Positions 9,260 through 17,447 of a stretch of DNA of 64,000 nt are shown here, piece after piece. The position numbers and the translations under genes are program-made. Source of the stretch: Streptomyces clavuligerus (GTDB lineage: Bacteria; Actinomycetota; Actinomycetes; Streptomycetales; Streptomycetaceae); NCBI RefSeq assembly GCF_005519465.1, contig NZ_CP027859.1, positions 1,364,001-1,428,000 on the forward strand, in the 5' to 3' direction. The notes beneath the pieces were generated by a model. That model made no database searches, was not told the DNA's origin, and saw only the letters and a program-made list of their open reading frames with translations. Position 1 is the first letter of the stretch. Every line of letters begins with the position of its first letter.

Positions 9260-9585
9260 GGGAATCCACCACCCAAGGTCGATACCGCGAAAGCAGGGCC
9301 ACCAGCTATGAGCTGTTCTGCGGAAGGCTATACGACTGCATAGTGACTCGGCAAGGATTGCGTCAGCGCCTCAACGCGTCCGCAGCGGGGATTCATTGCC
9401 GTGGGCAGGTCGGGTCCAACGGGGTGTCATCCGGCCCCGAGCCCGTGATGACCGGGGAATGAAGAGGACGATGGGGCCCAGGTGGTGCAGCGGCCCGGCA
9501 GGGCCGTGTCCGGTTTCCCCCGGCTGTCGGCGGATCGGCCTGGGAAGTCCCTGATGGATGTTTTACTATTGACATCAGGAGTGAG
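9260..9585. other. Divergent intergenic region
   Basis: This 326-base gap lies between the leftward exporter operon and the rightward HxlR-type regulator and must hold both promoters. It has AT-rich patches unusual for this DNA (around 9325-9345 and 9555-9575). No coding signal seen. Confidence 0.6.
9550..9579 (+). promoter_or_regulatory. Inverted repeat over the leader and SD of the HxlR-SCP2 gene
   Basis: Perfect 7-bp arms CCTGATG and CATCAGG are separated by 16 AT-rich bases. The right arm overlaps the AGGAG just before the regulator's start codon. It may be an autoregulatory operator, an RNA hairpin hiding the ribosome site, or both. Confidence 0.45.
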
Positions 9586-9594
9586 GTGGCCGGA

Positions 9595-10239
9595 ATGAAG
9601 CGTGAGTACGGACAGTTCTGCGGGTTGGCCGCAGGTCTGGACATCGTGGGCGAGCGGTGGACCCTGCTGATCGTGCGGGAGCTGCTGATCGGCCCGGCCC
9701 GCTTCAACGCCCTGCTGGAGAACCTGCCCGGCATCGGGCCGAATCTGCTCACCGACCGGCTGCGGATGCTCACCGAGCACGGCCTCGCCGAGCAGGCGGC
9801 GGTGGTCGGCGACGGCAGGGCCCGGCTCTACCGGCTCACCGAGGCCGGGGAGGAGCTGCGCGGCCCGGTGCTCGCCCTCGCCCGCTGGGGCCTGCGCTTC
9901 CTCGACGAGTCCGACAGCACCGGGGCGACCCGCGCCGAGTGGGGTTTCCTCGCCGTGCAGGCGATGATCGTCGAGAACGAGGTCCCCGACCTCGACGAGG
10001 TCTATGAGTTCAAGGTCGGCGAGCAGATCTTCCAGATCCTGGTCCGCGGCGGCGTGGTGACCTTCGAGCGCGGCCCGGTCGCGGAGCCCGCGCTGACCAT
10101 CGAGTGCGAGGCGGGCACCTTCATCCGGGTGGGGGCGAAGACGCTGTCCCCCTTCGAGGCGATCGCCACGGGCGATGTACGGATCAAGGGCGAGCCGGAG
10201 GCCGTACTGCGGTGCTCCCGGATGCTGGGCCTGACCTGA
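9595..10239 (+). CDS. HxlR-family regulator with C-terminal SCP2-like domain
   Basis: 214 residues from ATG at 9595 (GAGG 8 bases upstream); an in-frame GTG at 9586 would add three residues. Residues 1-110 form a winged helix of the HxlR type: MKREYGQFCGLAAGLDIVGERW, LLIVRELLIGPARFNALLENLPGI and a wing ending ARLYRLTEAG. The C-terminal ~95 residues (VYEFKVGEQIFQILVRGGVV ... FEAIATGDVRIKGEPEAVLR) look like the SCP2 sterol-carrier fold often attached to HxlR regulators and thought to bind a small ligand. It is transcribed away from the exporter operon and probably controls it. The stop codon lies inside a pentanucleotide repeat. Confidence 0.83.
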   Translation: MKREYGQFCGLAAGLDIVGERWTLLIVRELLIGPARFNALLENLPGIGPNLLTDRLRMLTEHGLAEQAAVVGDGRARLYRLTEAGEELRGPVLALARWGLRFLDESDSTGATRAEWGFLAVQAMIVENEVPDLDEVYEFKVGEQIFQILVRGGVVTFERGPVAEPALTIECEAGTFIRVGAKTLSPFEAIATGDVRIKGEPEAVLRCSRMLGLT

Positions 10240-10271
10240 CCTGACCTGACCTGACCTGACCTGACCTGACC
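10231..10271 (+). repeat. Pentanucleotide tandem repeat (CTGAC)x8 spanning a stop codon
   Basis: Eight perfect copies of CTGAC begin inside the last codons of the HxlR-SCP2 gene. The TGA within the second copy is the stop codon, and a TGA recurs throughout the array, so length change would hardly alter the protein. Confidence 0.95.
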
Positions 10272-10380
10272 TTCGAGCTGAGACCTGGCCTGGCCTTCGG
10301 GGTGAGACCTGGCCTGGCTTGGGCTTGGCCTTCGGCCTGAGAGCCGGCCCGGCCCGGTCTGCGCGGGCGACCGGACGCGA

Positions 10381-10411
10381 CGCGCCCCCCTCGGAAGCCG
10401 AGAGGGGCGCG
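10381..10411. terminator. Bidirectional terminator hairpin
   Basis: Arms CGCGCCCCCCTCGG and CCGAGAGGGGCGCG, with one mismatch and a 3-base loop, lie between the convergent HxlR-SCP2 gene and the HEAT-like gene. Confidence 0.8.
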
Positions 10412-10436
10412 CCGTTCGGTCAGGGAGGACCGGGCG

Positions 10437-11636
10437 TCACTCGGAGGCGAGTTCCGCACCGCCCTGGACGACGTCGATCAGACCGTCGGGACGGCCGTGG
10501 CACTTGATCGAGTTGAGCGTGTAGCGGCCCGCGGTGCCGTGGTAGTCACCGGACTTGCCGCGGAAGGTGCCGTACAGCTTGGCGTTGGTCATCGGGCCCG
10601 CGATCGGGTCCGTGGGGTTCGAGAGCTGCACATCGCCGGCCCCGACGATGCCGCGGTCGAACGTGCGGTCGAGGTTGACGGCGGCCCAGCCGTAGTACCG
10701 GCCGCGCACGCTCTGCACGAACGGCATGTCGGCCTCGCGCAGCCGGTCGGCCCGCGGCCCGGAGCCGTGGATGGTCACCTCGCCCTTGCTCGCCAGCGAG
10801 GTGAGCGCGATACGGCCGAGCGACACCGGGACCTCGACCATCTCGCCCTTGCCGACGAAGCCGCTCGGGTAGAACGGACGCAGCGTCTCGGAGAGGTAGT
10901 TGTGCTCCAGGTTCTTGGCGTCGTACTCCACGCTCAGCCCGCGGAACGGGAAGATCTCGTAGTGGCACGAGCCGTCCGCGTTGAGGCCCTTCAGCTCCTT
11001 CTCGACCGTCAGGTCGGTCCGGATCGTCCGGACGTTGGTGCTGGCCAGCACCCGGCCGAGGATCGAGTCGAACCAGAGCGGTGAGAGCACCGCACGGACC
11101 GCGCCGACGCCGGGGGTGATGATGACGACCCGGCCGCCGATGATGAGCGGGACGGTCTGGTCGAAGTAGCCGGTCTCCTCCACCTCGGCCTCGTTGTACA
11201 GCCGGGCGGGCTTGTCGCCGGTGATGTCCCCGGTCAGGACCCGGGCCCAGTCGGCGACCTCGCGGTCGGCGTCCGACGCGTACCGCTCCAGCAGACCGAG
11301 GCTGCCCGCGCCCGCCGACCGCAGCGCCAGCCACAGCGCGCCCGAACGGACGGACTGGTCGGTCTCGGTGCCGATGATGTGGTCGATGAAGGACAGGCTC
11401 TCCGCCGGGTGACGGTCGGCCAGCTCCCACAGCGCGCGCTCGCGCTCCAAGGCGCTGTCGTGCCCTTCGGAGACCTCCCGCAGCTCACCGTCGCTGCGGG
11501 AGTCGTACGGCAGGAACTTCTCGGTGATGGGCCGGGCGAAGTCCAGGTACTCCGCGGGGTCGTTGTACCGGCTCGCGGGCGGGGGCGTCAGCGATACCAG
11601 ACCCTGCTTCAACCGGGCTTCGGTCGATTGGCTCAT
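10437..11636 (-). CDS. Unrecognised protein with HEAT-like N-terminus
   Basis: 399 residues from ATG with a strong GGAGGAAGC in front. Not recognised. Residues ~55-140 are helical and leucine/alanine-rich with repeated short helices (ALERERALWELADRHPAESL, SVRSGALWLALRSAGAGSLG) reminiscent of HEAT or TPR-like repeats. Residues 150-399 are mainly beta in character (VPLIIGGRVVIITPGVGAVR, RIALTSLASKGEVTIHGSG) and lack an obvious catalytic motif, signal peptide or membrane segment. It is divergent from the ABC1-type kinase gene across a 227-base region with an AT-rich patch. Possible roles are a scaffold or an accessory tailoring protein of the enediyne region; nothing in the sequence decides. Confidence 0.7.
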   Translation of the reverse strand: MSQSTEARLKQGLVSLTPPPASRYNDPAEYLDFARPITEKFLPYDSRSDGELREVSEGHDSALERERALWELADRHPAESLSFIDHIIGTETDQSVRSGALWLALRSAGAGSLGLLERYASDADREVADWARVLTGDITGDKPARLYNEAEVEETGYFDQTVPLIIGGRVVIITPGVGAVRAVLSPLWFDSILGRVLASTNVRTIRTDLTVEKELKGLNADGSCHYEIFPFRGLSVEYDAKNLEHNYLSETLRPFYPSGFVGKGEMVEVPVSLGRIALTSLASKGEVTIHGSGPRADRLREADMPFVQSVRGRYYGWAAVNLDRTFDRGIVGAGDVQLSNPTDPIAGPMTNAKLYGTFRGKSGDYHGTAGRYTLNSIKCHGRPDGLIDVVQGGAELASE

Positions 11637-11810
11637 GCTTCCTCCGCAGCTTCAAGGTGTGCCACCTCGTCCGAGGTAGTTATATGAAAACTAAGTGATA
11701 CTTTCCCTGTCAAGGCGTAGAGTCACGTCGGCAGCAGCCGACTTGTTCGCGCGACCCGCTGGACGGCACGGTGAGGGAAGCGCTCCGGCAGTAACCGGAA
11801 TCGGTGGAGG

Positions 11811-11835
11811 TTCACTGTGAATAGATCAAGTGATC
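11811..11835. promoter_or_regulatory. Two adjacent palindromes upstream of the ABC1-type kinase gene
   Basis: TTCACTGTGAA (perfect arms around one base) is followed 2 bases later by GATCAAGTGATC (5-bp arms). They sit about 30-50 bases before the start codon, a position suited to an operator. Confidence 0.4.
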
Positions 11836-11863
11836 TGCTGGATGGCCCGGTCAGGAGCCGGGT

Positions 11864-13243
11864 ATGACGCTCTCCGCGGCCGGCCCCCGCACCCGCCCGG
11901 CACCCCCACCGGAGGTCCCGCGCGGGGCACTGCTGCGGCGGCTCGGCCGGATCGCGGCGACGGTCGCCGAAGGGACCGCGCACCAACTGGCGCGACGGCT
12001 GCGGCGGGAGCCCGCGGGCCCGCCCGGCACCCGGCCGAGCTGGCCGGAGGAGTGCGCGCGGATCGTGGAACGCCTCGGCCCGGCGTTCATCAAGTTCGCC
12101 CAGATCGCCAGCACCCGCGAGGACGTCCTGCCGCCCCGGGTCTGCGGCGCGCTCAAACGCCTGCACGACACCGTCGAACCGATGCGGACCGACGAGGTGC
12201 ACCACGCCCTCCGGGAGCACTTCGGCCCTGACTGGCCCGAGCTGCTGCACGACTTCTCCACCGAACCCCTCGGCTCGGGCAGCATCGCCTGCGTCTACCC
12301 GGCCCGCCTCGCGGACGGCACCCCCGTCGCCGTCAAACTCCGCCGACCCGGTCTGACGGAGGTCATGCGCCACGACGTCGCCCTGCTGTGCACCGCCTTC
12401 GACCTGATCGGCAGGGTCCCCGGGCTGCGGGGAGTGCCCCTGCCGGAGATGGCCCGCGCGGTCGGGGCGAGCGTGCTGCGCCAGCTCGACCTCCAGGAGG
12501 AGGCCACGAACCTGGCCCTGCTGCATGAGGACCTGTCCACCCTGGAGTTCATCGCCGTACCTGAACCCGTGGCGGCGCTGTCCGGCGAGACCTGCGTCGT
12601 CATGACCTTCGTCCCCGGGGTGCGCGACCGCACCGAGGTCACCGGGTTGAGCCCCGAGCGGCGCCGGGCCCTGGCCGACCAGACCCTGCGGGCCGTGTTC
12701 GAGATGCTCTTCTGCACCGGACTGGTCCACTGCGATCTCCACCCCGGCAATCTGCGGCTCACCCCCACCGGCTCCGTCGTCGTCCTCGACGCCGGATTCG
12801 TCTGGCGGGTCCCGGAGATCGTCCGGGAGAACCTGGCCGTGTTCTTCCTCAACCTCGGCTTCCGCAACGGCCCCCGCTGCGCCGAAGCGGTGCTGGCCAG
12901 CGCGGGCCACGTCGGTGAGGACAGCGCCATCGACGCGTTCGTGGCGGACATCACCCGCCTGGTGGACCGCTTCGGCGGCACCACCGCACGGGACTTCGAC
13001 CTGATCGAGTTCTCCACGGAGCTGTTCGCCAGTCAGCGGCGCAACGACATCTACGCCTCGTCGGAATTCGTGTTCCCGCTGCTCGCGCTGTTGATGGTGG
13101 AGGAGACCGTACGACGGCTCGACCCCGATGTGGACTTCCAGGGCATCGCCCGCCCCATCGTCTTCCGCGCGGCCTCGGGCCGTCCCGCCGGAGAACGCCG
13201 CCGCAGGCTGGAAGCGGTCGACGAGCCACCGGCAGCCGCCTAG
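11864..13243 (+). CDS. ABC1/UbiB-family atypical kinase
   Basis: 459 residues, ATG with CAGGAG 7 bases upstream. The diagnostic KxGQ-like motif appears as IKFAQIASTREDVLPPRV (A in place of the usual G), then the ATP-binding lysine region VAVKLRRPG, a conserved ExD-like segment (LRQLDLQEEATN) and the catalytic loop VHCDLHPGNL with the metal-binding LDAGFVW. These features place it in the ABC1/ADCK/UbiB family, atypical kinases or ATPases best known for supporting ubiquinone synthesis. Streptomyces use menaquinone, and copies are sometimes found in secondary-metabolite loci, so a lipid- or quinone-like substrate is only a guess. The altered KxGQ motif deserves note. It is followed 108 bases later by the AhpD-like gene. 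Confidence 0.87.
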   Translation: MTLSAAGPRTRPAPPPEVPRGALLRRLGRIAATVAEGTAHQLARRLRREPAGPPGTRPSWPEECARIVERLGPAFIKFAQIASTREDVLPPRVCGALKRLHDTVEPMRTDEVHHALREHFGPDWPELLHDFSTEPLGSGSIACVYPARLADGTPVAVKLRRPGLTEVMRHDVALLCTAFDLIGRVPGLRGVPLPEMARAVGASVLRQLDLQEEATNLALLHEDLSTLEFIAVPEPVAALSGETCVVMTFVPGVRDRTEVTGLSPERRRALADQTLRAVFEMLFCTGLVHCDLHPGNLRLTPTGSVVVLDAGFVWRVPEIVRENLAVFFLNLGFRNGPRCAEAVLASAGHVGEDSAIDAFVADITRLVDRFGGTTARDFDLIEFSTELFASQRRNDIYASSEFVFPLLALLMVEETVRRLDPDVDFQGIARPIVFRAASGRPAGERRRRLEAVDEPPAAA

Positions 13244-13351
13244 GGCCTGTTGTGAAAGTGCTGGTCACAGCCATTCGTTGATGGCCTAGGCCCGCTGCCG
13301 ACGCCTGCTGTTTCTCCCATCCGATAGCTGTCTGTCGAGAGGAAACCCACC

Positions 13352-13918
13352 GTGCCGCACATCGAACTGGGCAATGACATGCCGGGCATCCTGGCTCTCT
13401 TCGCCTACCGCCAGGACACCGGCGCCGTGCTCTCCGAACTCTCCGAGGTCCTGCTGCGCGGTCCCTCGCCGCTCAGCCGCGGGGAGCGCGAACTGATCGG
13501 CGCGTATGTCTCCGGACTCAACGGCACCCGCTTCTGCGCGAACGCCCATGGCGCGTTCGCCGCGGCCCAGCTCGAAGGGGGCGAGAGCGTGGTGAGGTCG
13601 GTGCTCGACCAGCCGACCGGCGCTCCGGTCACCGCCCGGCTGCGGGCGCTGCTGCGGATCGCGGCCGAGGTGCGGGAGGAGGCGGGCCCGGTGTCGGCAC
13701 AGGCGCTGGCCGCCGCCCGCGCGGAGGGCGCCGACGACCGCGAGATCCATGACACGGTCCTGATAGCCGCCGCGTTCTGCATGTTCAACCGCTATGTCGA
13801 CGGCCTTGCGACCGACCTGCCGCAGGACCCCGGCTACTACACCGAAGCGGCCAAGGTGATCGTCGCCCATGGCTATGCGATGCCGCAGAAGCCCGCCGAG
13901 GAGGCGCTCCACGCCTGA
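13352..13918 (+). CDS. AhpD-like / carboxymuconolactone decarboxylase-family protein
   Basis: 188 residues from a GTG start with GAGAGGA upstream. All-helical. The active-site region NGTRFCANAHGAFAAAQ carries one cysteine and a histidine (CxxxH) where AhpD-type peroxidases have CxxCxxxH, so the first redox cysteine is missing. SRGERELIGAYVS before it and DREIHDTVLIAAAFCMFNRYVDG after it match the peroxidase-related (YciW/Atu-type) branch of the AhpD-like superfamily. Possible function: peroxide defence or a reaction on a tailored substrate. It follows the ABC1-type gene in the same direction and probably shares its transcript. Confidence 0.8.
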   Translation: MPHIELGNDMPGILALFAYRQDTGAVLSELSEVLLRGPSPLSRGERELIGAYVSGLNGTRFCANAHGAFAAAQLEGGESVVRSVLDQPTGAPVTARLRALLRIAAEVREEAGPVSAQALAAARAEGADDREIHDTVLIAAAFCMFNRYVDGLATDLPQDPGYYTEAAKVIVAHGYAMPQKPAEEALHA

Positions 13919-13967
13919 GCCGCCGCCCGGCCGGAACCCGTGCGGCCGGGAACGCGCGCTGATGACC

Positions 13968-14010
13968 GGCCCCGGATCTCCCGCCCGTCAGGGGCAGGAC
14001 ATCCGGGGCC
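13968..14010. terminator. Possible bidirectional terminator
   Basis: Ten-base arms GGCCCCGGAT / ATCCGGGGCC with a 23-base loop lie between convergent genes. The long loop makes it weaker than the other hairpins here. Confidence 0.5.
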
Positions 14011-14048
14011 GTCCGGCGTCGCCCGTCTTCCCCTTCCCGCCGCCCGCC

Positions 14049-14777
14049 CTACGGTGCCCCGCGGTCCCGGTAGGAGCGGTGCAGATGGCGCAGATACCGC
14101 CCGGGGCCGGGGTGGGAGCCGTCCTGGGCGCCGTGGCGGTGGAGTTCGGCGCGCCCGTCGGGGTGCAGCCGGACCGTGGTGGTGGCCCGGCGGCCGGGTG
14201 CGGCCGGCCCGGAGGGAGGCGCCGGGCCGGTGGGATCGGCGAGGACGGGGGCGTCGGGGGCGAAGACGGCCGCGGCGTCGGCGGGTGTGGCCGCGGGCTG
14301 TCCGCCGGTGCGGTTGGCGCTGCTGACGTAGAGCACGGGGAACGGGTCCAGGAGCGGGGCGAGGGGCTGCCAGCGGGCGCCGAACAGCAGGGTCCAGCCG
14401 CTCAGAGTGGCAGGGGCCAGCCAGGCCGGGACGGACAGGTGGTCGTGGACGGGGACGAGAAGGGTGACGAGTTCCTCGCCGAGCAGCCGACGGGCGAACC
14501 GGCGGGTGTCCCGGTCGAGGTCGAGAAGCCCGTCCAACCGGTCGAGGGTGTCCGGGTGGTGGGCCCACAGGGCGACGGCCTGACCGGCGGGCCGGCGCTT
14601 GGCGGTGTTGACGGCGGCGGGCCCGGTGGCGGCGACCACACAGGTGAGCGGGGCCGGGTTGGGCAGGACCACGGCCCTGCCCCGGTCGAGCGCACGGCGG
14701 ACGGCGGCGGTGTCGCTGAGGGCCGCGACGGCGGCGGGGGAGGAACGGTGCGCGATACGGCTCGCGGCGTCGTTCAT
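14049..14777 (-). CDS. YrdC/Sua5-like domain protein
   Basis: About 242 residues. The ATG overlaps the stop of the upstream HMGL-like gene by ATGA, so a longer frame reaching 15968 is rejected. The sequence follows the Sua5/YciO/YrdC fold: AVVLPNPAPLTCVVAAT, then NTAKRRPAGQAVALW, which carries the basic K/R pair that binds ATP, and VLYVSSANRTGGQPA, the SxN motif. Family members make threonylcarbamoyl-AMP from threonine, bicarbonate and ATP for tRNA t6A; YrdC-like domains are also used in antibiotic O-carbamoyltransferases (TobZ type). Being coupled to a biosynthetic synthase rather than to tRNA genes argues for a pathway role, possibly carbamoyl- or acyl-adenylate chemistry. The extreme C-terminus is His/Arg/Gly-rich and not conserved. 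Confidence 0.78.
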   Translation of the reverse strand: MNDAASRIAHRSSPAAVAALSDTAAVRRALDRGRAVVLPNPAPLTCVVAATGPAAVNTAKRRPAGQAVALWAHHPDTLDRLDGLLDLDRDTRRFARRLLGEELVTLLVPVHDHLSVPAWLAPATLSGWTLLFGARWQPLAPLLDPFPVLYVSSANRTGGQPAATPADAAAVFAPDAPVLADPTGPAPPSGPAAPGRRATTTVRLHPDGRAELHRHGAQDGSHPGPGRYLRHLHRSYRDRGAP

Positions 14778-16015
14778 GACCCGGCCCCGGAGGTGAGGCC
14801 GTCCAGGTAGGCGGCCAGGGCCTCCTCGTCCACGGTCGCGCGTCCGGCGCGGTACGCCCGGCGCTTGACCCAGGCCGTGGCGGCCCTGGCCCGGTCGGCG
14901 TCGAGGTGGTGGCCGAGGCGGGCGGCGACCGCGGTCACGACGCGGGTGCTGGCCAGATGGGTCAGCACGATGTCCGGTTCGATGCCCAGGAGAGCCCTGG
15001 GGTCGTAGGGCTGGAACAGACCGGGGTCGACGAACGGGGTGCCGGTGGAGATCGTGGCGACTCCGGTGCCGACCACCGGGGTCGTCACCGTCAACGGCAC
15101 CCCGGTCTGCTCGGAGACCATCGCGGCGATGACCGGCAGACGGGTCAGATCGGGCGCCCGCCACCACAGGCGGTCCGCGTCGCCGGAGGACCCGAGCAGC
15201 GTCGCCGCGCGCTCCGGATCGTGGGCCAGCAGGAACAGCAACTGCTCGGTGGCGGCCATGCCGGAGCGCTCCGCGATGCCCAGCCAGGAACTGGCGGCGA
15301 TCCGCACCCCGGCCTGGAGGGCCTGAACGGTGTTGGCCAGGCCGAGGCCCAGATCGTTGTGGAGATGCGCGCCGAGCACCGTCCCGGCACCGGCCGCGGC
15401 GCCGACCCGTGCGAACATCCCGGCCGCCTCGGCCGGGAACTGCCGTCCCACGGTGTCGGCGAGGATCACCGCACCGGCCCCGGCGGAGGTGAACTCCCCG
15501 GCGGCGTCGCCCATCAGCGCGGGGTCGGCACGGGAGGCGTCGGCCAGGCACACATCGGCCGCGACCCCCTCGTCCAGCTCCCGGACCGCCTTGACCAGAT
15601 CCGTGCCGCGCGCCAGCGCCGCACGGGCATCCTGATGGACCATCACCCGCGCCATCGGGTCGGACGCCGGGACGACCACCATCACCCGGGCATGGGCGCT
15701 CCCGCGCACCGACGCCACCGCCTGCCGGACGTCGTCCCGGGTGCCCCGGCACACGGCCGCCACGCTGACCTGTCCCTCGGCCTCGACCGCGACCTGCCGC
15801 ACCGCCTCGAACTCCTCGGCGCACACGGCGGGAAACCCCGCAGCGAACACCACATGGCGCGGCCCGTCGGAGCCGAACACCGCACCGTGCTCGCGCGCCA
15901 GCCGCACCCGGAAACCGGGCGGCATCAAGGTCTTGGCCTGAGCGCCGTCGCGTGCGGACTCCTCCCACACCACCAACCGGCCGGCCAGCGCGGATTCACG
16001 GACGACATCCCGCAT
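14774..16015 (-). CDS. HMGL-like / isopropylmalate (homocitrate) synthase-family enzyme
   Basis: 413 residues from the ATG at 16015, which has a GAGAGGGGG site; an in-frame GTG at 16045 would add ten unlikely residues. The N-terminus VVWEESARDGAQAKTLM is the D/R-x-G-x-Q signature of the DRE-TIM metallolyases (2-isopropylmalate synthase, homocitrate synthase, HMG-CoA lyase). GAHLHNDLGLGLANTVQAL provides the metal-binding HxH motif and the conserved N. A LeuA-type C-terminal regulatory domain is not evident, and the tail is only ~120 helical residues. It probably condenses acetyl-CoA with a 2-oxo acid, or cleaves an analogous product, to make an unusual precursor. Overlap with the YrdC-like gene suggests the two act together. 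Confidence 0.85.
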   Translation of the reverse strand: MRDVVRESALAGRLVVWEESARDGAQAKTLMPPGFRVRLAREHGAVFGSDGPRHVVFAAGFPAVCAEEFEAVRQVAVEAEGQVSVAAVCRGTRDDVRQAVASVRGSAHARVMVVVPASDPMARVMVHQDARAALARGTDLVKAVRELDEGVAADVCLADASRADPALMGDAAGEFTSAGAGAVILADTVGRQFPAEAAGMFARVGAAAGAGTVLGAHLHNDLGLGLANTVQALQAGVRIAASSWLGIAERSGMAATEQLLFLLAHDPERAATLLGSSGDADRLWWRAPDLTRLPVIAAMVSEQTGVPLTVTTPVVGTGVATISTGTPFVDPGLFQPYDPRALLGIEPDIVLTHLASTRVVTAVAARLGHHLDADRARAATAWVKRRAYRAGRATVDEEALAAYLDGLTSGAGS

Positions 16016-16135
16016 CGGCGGGCCCCCTCTCCCTCGTACGCCCACCGGGCGGGAACCCCCGCGCAGCGGCGCACCGACGAGGGGAAACGATAACCCTCCC
16101 CGGCTTCGACCAGCACCGCCGGGGAGACGTCCGCG

Positions 16136-17371
16136 TCACGCCCGGTCTTCGGCGGTCAACGGTGGGGCCGGGGAGACCACTTCCGGGCACGGGCCCGTGC
16201 CGCCGAGGGGATCGGGGCCGGGGGGCAGCCGTCGGTCGACCGCCCACACGGCCAGCGCGCACACCGCGAATCCGGCTCCGAGGAGAGCGGAGCCCGTCCA
16301 GCCGTGGGCGGTGAGGACGGCGGTGGTCGCCGCCGCGCCGAGGGCGGAACCGAGCGAGTAGAAGACCATATAGGCGCCGATGACGCCGCTGACGCGCGCG
16401 GGATACGCGGCGGTGAGCAGATGCTGGTTGCTCACATGCACGGCCTGGACCGCGTAGTCGAGCAGCACGACGCCGACGACGAGGAGCCACAGCGACCACA
16501 TCAGCTGTCCCGTCGCGGCCCAGGAGAGGACGAGCAGGGCGAGCGCGGCCCCGGTGACCGGGGCCGCCCGTCCCGCGTCCGCCCACCGCCCCGCGCGGGC
16601 CGCGCCGAGGGCCCCGGCGAGACCGGCGATCCCGAACAGCCCGATCTGACTCTCGCTCAGCCGCCATGGCTCGCCCCCCAGCGGCAGGGACATCCCGCTC
16701 CACAGGGTCCCGAACGACGCGAACAGGAAGAACGCGATGAGCCCGCGCGTCAGGAAGACGCGCCGCCCGAAGAGCCCGCCGAGCGCGACGACGGCCCGTC
16801 CGTACCCGGTGGGCCGGTCGGGGCGCCCGTCCGGCGGCAGCGCGACGAGGACGAGGACGGCGAGTCCGAGCGAGACCACCGCGAGCACGAGATAGACACC
16901 GCGCCAGCCCGCTGTCTCCGCGAGCGCGCCGGTGACGATCCGCGCGCCCAGGATGCCGACCACGACACCCGAGGTCACGACGCCGATACCGCGTCCGCGT
17001 TCGGCGGGCGGCGAGACCGACGCGGTGTAGGCCACGGCGGTCTGCACCACGACCGCGAACACCCCGGCCACCGCCAGCCCCGTGAACGCCACCCACGCGG
17101 TCGGCGCGGCTGCCGTCAGGAGCAGGCCCACCGCGGTGATCGCCAGGTGCGCGGCGATGAGCCGTCGCCGGTCGACCACGTCACCGAGCGGCACCAGCAG
17201 CACCAGCCCGGCCAGATAACCGATCTGACCGGTCGCCACGATCCACCCGGTGAGCCCGGTCGGCACACCGAGGTCGCGTCCCATCGGCTCCAGAACGGGC
17301 TGTGCGGCGTAGACGCCCGCCACAGCCACTCCGCACACCGTCGCGAGCAGCGCTCGCCGCCTCGCGTCCAT
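16136..17371 (-). CDS. MFS transporter of the HxlR-controlled type
   Basis: 411 residues from ATG with GGGAGG just upstream (in-frame codons to 17443 are rejected because they run through the operator). About twelve hydrophobic helices; the loop-2 motif GDVVDRRRLI matches the MFS signature GxLaDRxGRR, and a second copy appears as GRWADAGRA. The overall layout (VYAAQPVLEPMGRDLGVPTG ... SVSPPAERGRGIGVVTSG) resembles YnfM/AraJ-like sugar or drug exporters. It is divergent from a HxlR regulator and has a near-perfect palindrome 20 bases upstream of its start, so ligand-inducible efflux is the likely mode. It may serve the neighbouring HMGL/YrdC pathway or general resistance. Confidence 0.87.
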   Translation of the reverse strand: MDARRRALLATVCGVAVAGVYAAQPVLEPMGRDLGVPTGLTGWIVATGQIGYLAGLVLLVPLGDVVDRRRLIAAHLAITAVGLLLTAAAPTAWVAFTGLAVAGVFAVVVQTAVAYTASVSPPAERGRGIGVVTSGVVVGILGARIVTGALAETAGWRGVYLVLAVVSLGLAVLVLVALPPDGRPDRPTGYGRAVVALGGLFGRRVFLTRGLIAFFLFASFGTLWSGMSLPLGGEPWRLSESQIGLFGIAGLAGALGAARAGRWADAGRAAPVTGAALALLVLSWAATGQLMWSLWLLVVGVVLLDYAVQAVHVSNQHLLTAAYPARVSGVIGAYMVFYSLGSALGAAATTAVLTAHGWTGSALLGAGFAVCALAVWAVDRRLPPGPDPLGGTGPCPEVVSPAPPLTAEDRA

Positions 17372-17390
17372 GACCCTCCCACGGTAAATG

Positions 17391-17407
17391 AGTAGCAAAT
17401 TGCAACT
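17391..17407. promoter_or_regulatory. HxlR-type operator palindrome
   Basis: AGTAGCAAATTGCAACT is a 17-base palindrome broken at only two symmetric positions and the centre, in the divergent region next to the MFS start. A further half-site (GCAACT) lies at 17440-17445. Placement and symmetry fit a winged-helix dimer site for the adjacent HxlR protein. Confidence 0.7.
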
Positions 17408-17447
17408 GATTTGACCGTAGGGCATGATGGTTTCACTTCGCAACTCA

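Noticed and set aside
8829..9302. N-terminal extension of the MFS protein to 9302
   Set aside because: Arg/Pro-rich, antisense-like, and overlaps the better-supported small alpha+beta gene; the GTG at 8828 has a proper AGGAG.
14049..15968. A 639-residue frame covering the HMGL-like gene and the YrdC-like gene
   Set aside because: Its N-terminal part is the shadow of the HMGL-like synthase; the real YrdC-like start is the ATG overlapping the synthase stop.
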